A stretch of DNA of 7,654 bases from Bacteroides sp. GTDB taxonomy: Bacteria; Bacteroidota; Bacteroidia; Bacteroidales; GCA-2748055. Of the stretch, positions 5,015 through 7,654 are shown piece by piece. The first letter of the stretch is position 1, and the number at the start of each line of letters is the position of its first letter. The stretch spans positions 1 to 7,654 of the forward strand of contig DSDZ01000323.1 of the NCBI GenBank assembly GCA_011048475.1. Reading direction: 5' to 3'. The notes beneath the pieces were generated by a model. The model did no database searches. It was given only the letters and a program-made list of their open reading frames with translations, and was not told where the DNA came from. Position numbers and translations under genes: made by a program.

Positions 5015-7057
5015 ATGGCAGAAAAGAAAACATACAGCATCAAGCATACCGACAAAGAAACCCTTGCCAGGTGGTTGAAACTCATGCTGGTGGGAAGGGC
5101 CATAGACGACAGGGCTCCCAATTACCTGAAGCAGGCCATCGGCTGGTCCTACCACGCGCCCTACGCCGGACACGATGGCATCCAGCTGGCCATCGGACAG
5201 GTGTTCGACCGGGAAAACGATCATCTCTTTCCGTATTACAGGGATATGCTGACCGCGCATTCCGCCGGGATCACAGCTGAAGAGCTGATCCTGAACGGCA
5301 TTTCAAAGGATACGGATGTGGCCGGAGGAGGCCGCCACATGTCCAATCATTTTGCCAAACCGGAATGGAACATCCACAACACCTCTTCCTGTACCGGGAA
5401 CCACGCCCAGCATGCCGCCGGAACAGCCAGGGCATTGAAGAAATACAAGATCCCCGGGGTGGTGATCAGCTCCCAGGGAGAATCGTCCGTATCGGAAGGA
5501 TATGTCTACGAGGCCATCAATGGCGCAAGCAACGAACGTCTTCCCGTCATTTTTGTTTTTCAGGACAACGGTTACGGGATCTCGGTGCCCAAGGCAGACC
5601 AGACAGCTAACAGGAAAGTAGCCGATAATTTCAGGGGCTTTAAGAACCTTAAGATTTTTCACTGCAACGGCAAGGATGTGTTCGACAGCATGAACACCAT
5701 GACCGAAGCAAAGCAATATGTGCTCGAACACGAGATCCCGGTCATTGTCCAGGCCAACTGCATCAGGATCCATTCCCATTCCAACTCCGACAGGCACGAG
5801 TTGTACCGGGACGATTACGAGCTGAATTATGTGCAGGAATACGACCCGCTTGCCAAATTCAGGCGTCTGTTGCTCAGGTATGAACGGTTCACGGATGAGG
5901 AGATCACAGCCCTTGAGAACGAGGCGAAGGAAGTGGTCAAGACCGCCCACAAAGCCGCGATGGGTGCACCCGATCCGGACCCTGATTCCATCTTCGAACA
6001 TGTGGTCCCCGAACCCTATGTGAGTGAAAAATACCCCGATGGTTTGCACAACCACGAGGGCGAACCCAAAAAACTGATCGAAGCGCTGAATGAAACCCTG
6101 AAGGCGGAGTTCAGGCACAACCCGGATACTTATATCTGGGGACAGGACATCGCCTATAAGGAGAAAGGCGGGATTTTCAATGTAACCAAAGGGATGCAGC
6201 AGGAATTCGGCAAGGAAAGGATTTTCAATGCTCCCATTGCCGAGGATTACATCATGGGAACCGCCAACGGGATGAGCCGGTTCAACGACAAGCTCAGGAT
6301 CGTGGTGGAGGGAGCCGAATTCGCCGACTATTTCTGGCCCGCCATGGAACAGCTCGTGGATACCTCACATGATTACTGGCGCACCAGGGGGAAGTTCTCA
6401 CCCAACATCACGGTCCGCCTGGCTTCGGGGGGATACATCGGAGGCGGACTCTACCACTCGCAGACCATTGAAGGAACGCTGACCACCCTTCCGGGGATCA
6501 GGGTGGTTTATCCCAGTTACGCAGACGATGCGGCGGGACTTCTGAGGACCAGCATCAGATCACGGGGCACCACGCTCTTTCTTGAGCCGAAGTCGCTCTA
6601 CAATTCACCCAAGGCAGCTACCCCGATCCCGGACGATTTTGAGGTACCCTTCGGGAAAGCACGCCTCAGAAGGGAAGGAACCGATCTGAGTATCATTACC
6701 TACGGGAACACCACGCCCATGTGCGTGGAGCTTGCTGACAGGTACGAAAAGGAGGGGAAGGCAAAACTGGAGGTACTGGATCTCAGGTCGCTCAATCCCC
6801 TGGATACTGAAGCCATCCTTCGGACAGTGAAAAAAACCGGTAAAGTGCTCGTGGTACACGAGGACAAGGTTTTCGGGGGATTTGGAGGCGAAGTGGCGGC
6901 CTGGATCATGGAAGAGGCGTTTGAATACCTGGACGGACCTGTTAAACGGGTTGGATCCACATTCACACCCGTCGGGTTCAACAGGATACTTGAGAAGGCC
7001 ATCCTGCCCGATATCGAACGGATTGAAAAGGCTGCCTCCGCACTGCTCAAATACTAA
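5015..7057 (+). CDS. 2-oxoacid dehydrogenase E1, fused alpha and beta subunits
   Basis: This thiamine-diphosphate decarboxylase removes CO2 from a 2-oxoacid and reductively acylates the E2 lipoyl group. The alpha part (about 1-330) has YRDML (75-79), a GGGRHMS loop (104-110) and the ThDP/Mg site: G155-E156-S157, SEG (160-162), N169 and DN (184-185). It also has the active-site loop HSHSNSDRHELYRD (253-266). A charged, Pro/Asp-rich linker (about 318-350) leads to the beta part (about 351-680). This has the catalytic Glu410 in APIAEDYIMG, EFADYFWPAMEQL (435-447), HSQ (481-483), LPGIRVVYPS (492-501) and LEPKSLY (523-529). GES replaces the usual GDG of the ThDP motif, a conservative Asp-to-Glu change. 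At 680 residues the protein equals one alpha plus one beta chain. ATG 5015 is chosen because the sequence before it is the E2 3' end. The 4-base gap suggests translational coupling. Pyruvate versus branched-chain substrate is unresolved. Confidence 0.95.
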   Translation: MAEKKTYSIKHTDKETLARWLKLMLVGRAIDDRAPNYLKQAIGWSYHAPYAGHDGIQLAIGQVFDRENDHLFPYYRDMLTAHSAGITAEELILNGISKDTDVAGGGRHMSNHFAKPEWNIHNTSSCTGNHAQHAAGTARALKKYKIPGVVISSQGESSVSEGYVYEAINGASNERLPVIFVFQDNGYGISVPKADQTANRKVADNFRGFKNLKIFHCNGKDVFDSMNTMTEAKQYVLEHEIPVIVQANCIRIHSHSNSDRHELYRDDYELNYVQEYDPLAKFRRLLLRYERFTDEEITALENEAKEVVKTAHKAAMGAPDPDPDSIFEHVVPEPYVSEKYPDGLHNHEGEPKKLIEALNETLKAEFRHNPDTYIWGQDIAYKEKGGIFNVTKGMQQEFGKERIFNAPIAEDYIMGTANGMSRFNDKLRIVVEGAEFADYFWPAMEQLVDTSHDYWRTRGKFSPNITVRLASGGYIGGGLYHSQTIEGTLTTLPGIRVVYPSYADDAAGLLRTSIRSRGTTLFLEPKSLYNSPKAATPIPDDFEVPFGKARLRREGTDLSIITYGNTTPMCVELADRYEKEGKAKLEVLDLRSLNPLDTEAILRTVKKTGKVLVVHEDKVFGGFGGEVAAWIMEEAFEYLDGPVKRVGSTFTPVGFNRILEKAILPDIERIEKAASALLKY

Positions 7058-7077
7058 CAGCAAATGCCGCTCTGGTG

Positions 7078-7584
7078 ATGAAAAAAACAGCAATCATTTA
7101 CAGCTTTAACGCGAAGAAAAGTGCAAAAATCGCTGAACGGATCAAAGAAACTTTCGACGACGACGCGGTGGAAATGGTCAATGCGGAAGATCTCTCCGAA
7201 GAGAAGTTCCTGGCCTACGACCAGATCATCATGGGTGTTCCTACCTGGTTCGACGGTGAGTTACCCAATTACTGGGACGAGTTCGTTCCTGCGCTGGAGG
7301 ACCTGGACCTGAAGGGAAAAAAGATCGCCCTGTTCGGTCTGGGCGACCAGGAGGGGTATCCCGAAAATTTCCTTGACGGGGTCGGGATCATGGCCGGGAT
7401 CCTGGAAGATTGCGGTGCTGAGCTCGTAGGGTTTACATCGGTGGAAGGCTATACTTTTGAACGTTCCAGGGCCCGGCGGGGTGATCAGTTCCTGGGTCTT
7501 GCCATCGATTACGAGAACCAGGGTTCCATGAACAAGGAGCGGATTGCTGCCTGGGTGGAACAGCTCAGGAAATCGTTTGAATGA
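7078..7584 (+). CDS. Long-chain flavodoxin with an atypical FMN phosphate loop
   Basis: This 168-residue protein has the flavodoxin fold. It carries one FMN and moves single low-potential electrons in the cytoplasm. Family marks are MGVPTWFDGELP (52-63) with Trp57 at the usual FMN-stacking loop, FGLGDQEGYPENF (86-98) with Tyr94 at the second stacking position, and YTFERS (125-130) with FLGLAID (138-144) near the C-terminus. The length and the inserted segment put it in the long-chain class. The N-terminal phosphate loop is unusual: YSFNAKKS (8-15) replaces the S/T-x-T-G-N-T pattern, so phosphate contacts must rely on other residues. ATG 7078 is preferred; GTG 7075 directly before it would add only one residue. 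The gene starts 20 bases after the E1 stop and is probably co-transcribed with E2-E1. NrdI-like and WrbA-like proteins are less likely, because the GLGDQ..Y and GLAID boxes are those of classical flavodoxins. Confidence 0.92.
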   Translation: MKKTAIIYSFNAKKSAKIAERIKETFDDDAVEMVNAEDLSEEKFLAYDQIIMGVPTWFDGELPNYWDEFVPALEDLDLKGKKIALFGLGDQEGYPENFLDGVGIMAGILEDCGAELVGFTSVEGYTFERSRARRGDQFLGLAIDYENQGSMNKERIAAWVEQLRKSFE

Positions 7585-7654
7585 GACTGAGGAATTCCGT
7601 CCCGCTATTCACCTGTTCATCCCATCCAGTCAATTTATCGATATGTTATATAGC

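Noticed and set aside
5303..6118. 271-residue minus-strand frame inside E1
   Set aside because: It overlaps the conserved ThDP domain on the other strand and shows no family motif.
7585..7654. Terminator after the flavodoxin gene
   Set aside because: I see only a short GGAATTCC palindrome and no T-run after a stable stem; the operon end may lie beyond the window.
1..7654. CRISPR array, tRNA genes or insertion sequence
   Set aside because: No regularly spaced repeats, no cloverleaf-like sequence and no transposase or terminal inverted repeats were seen.

Overview
The window most likely comes from a member of the Bacteroidota, probably Bacteroidales-like, with roughly balanced base composition. 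Three things point there. A TTTG / TAnnTTTG promoter pair at 523-554 matches the primary-sigma consensus known from Bacteroides. The genes have weak or absent Shine-Dalgarno sequences. The 2-oxoacid dehydrogenase E1 is a single alpha-beta fusion, an arrangement common in that phylum. The genus cannot be told from the sequence.

Layout, all genes on the + strand. Bases 2-370 are the 3' part of an SOS response-associated peptidase (YedK/HMCES family) gene. Bases 371-1273 carry no convincing protein gene but are not empty: a palindrome (478-496), a near-perfect Bacteroidota promoter (523-554), a dense run of hairpins (564-932) and a terminator-like hairpin (944-985) together look like a free-standing structured RNA of about 425 nt. 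Bases 1274-2611 encode a membrane-anchored or secreted serine hydrolase of the class C beta-lactamase / penicillin-binding-protein-like family. Bases 2673-3599 encode a 308-residue protein that I do not recognise.

The second half is a probable operon. It holds E2 acyltransferase (3673-5010), then 4 nt later the fused E1 alpha-beta decarboxylase (5015-7057), then 20 nt later a long-chain flavodoxin (7078-7584). E1 decarboxylates a 2-oxoacid on thiamine diphosphate and passes the acyl group to the lipoyl arm of E2, which transfers it to CoA. E3 (dihydrolipoamide dehydrogenase) is not in the window. The substrate (pyruvate or branched-chain 2-oxoacids) cannot be fixed from sequence. The flavodoxin may simply be co-transcribed, or may reflect shared redox metabolism.

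The most interesting element is the structured RNA at about 560-985. It has its own promoter, two C(UUCG)G tetraloop hairpins, a helix that resembles a degenerate group II intron domain V, and no reverse transcriptase. It could be an undescribed non-coding RNA or the remnant of an ORF-less group II intron. Second in interest is the uncharacterised 308-residue protein.
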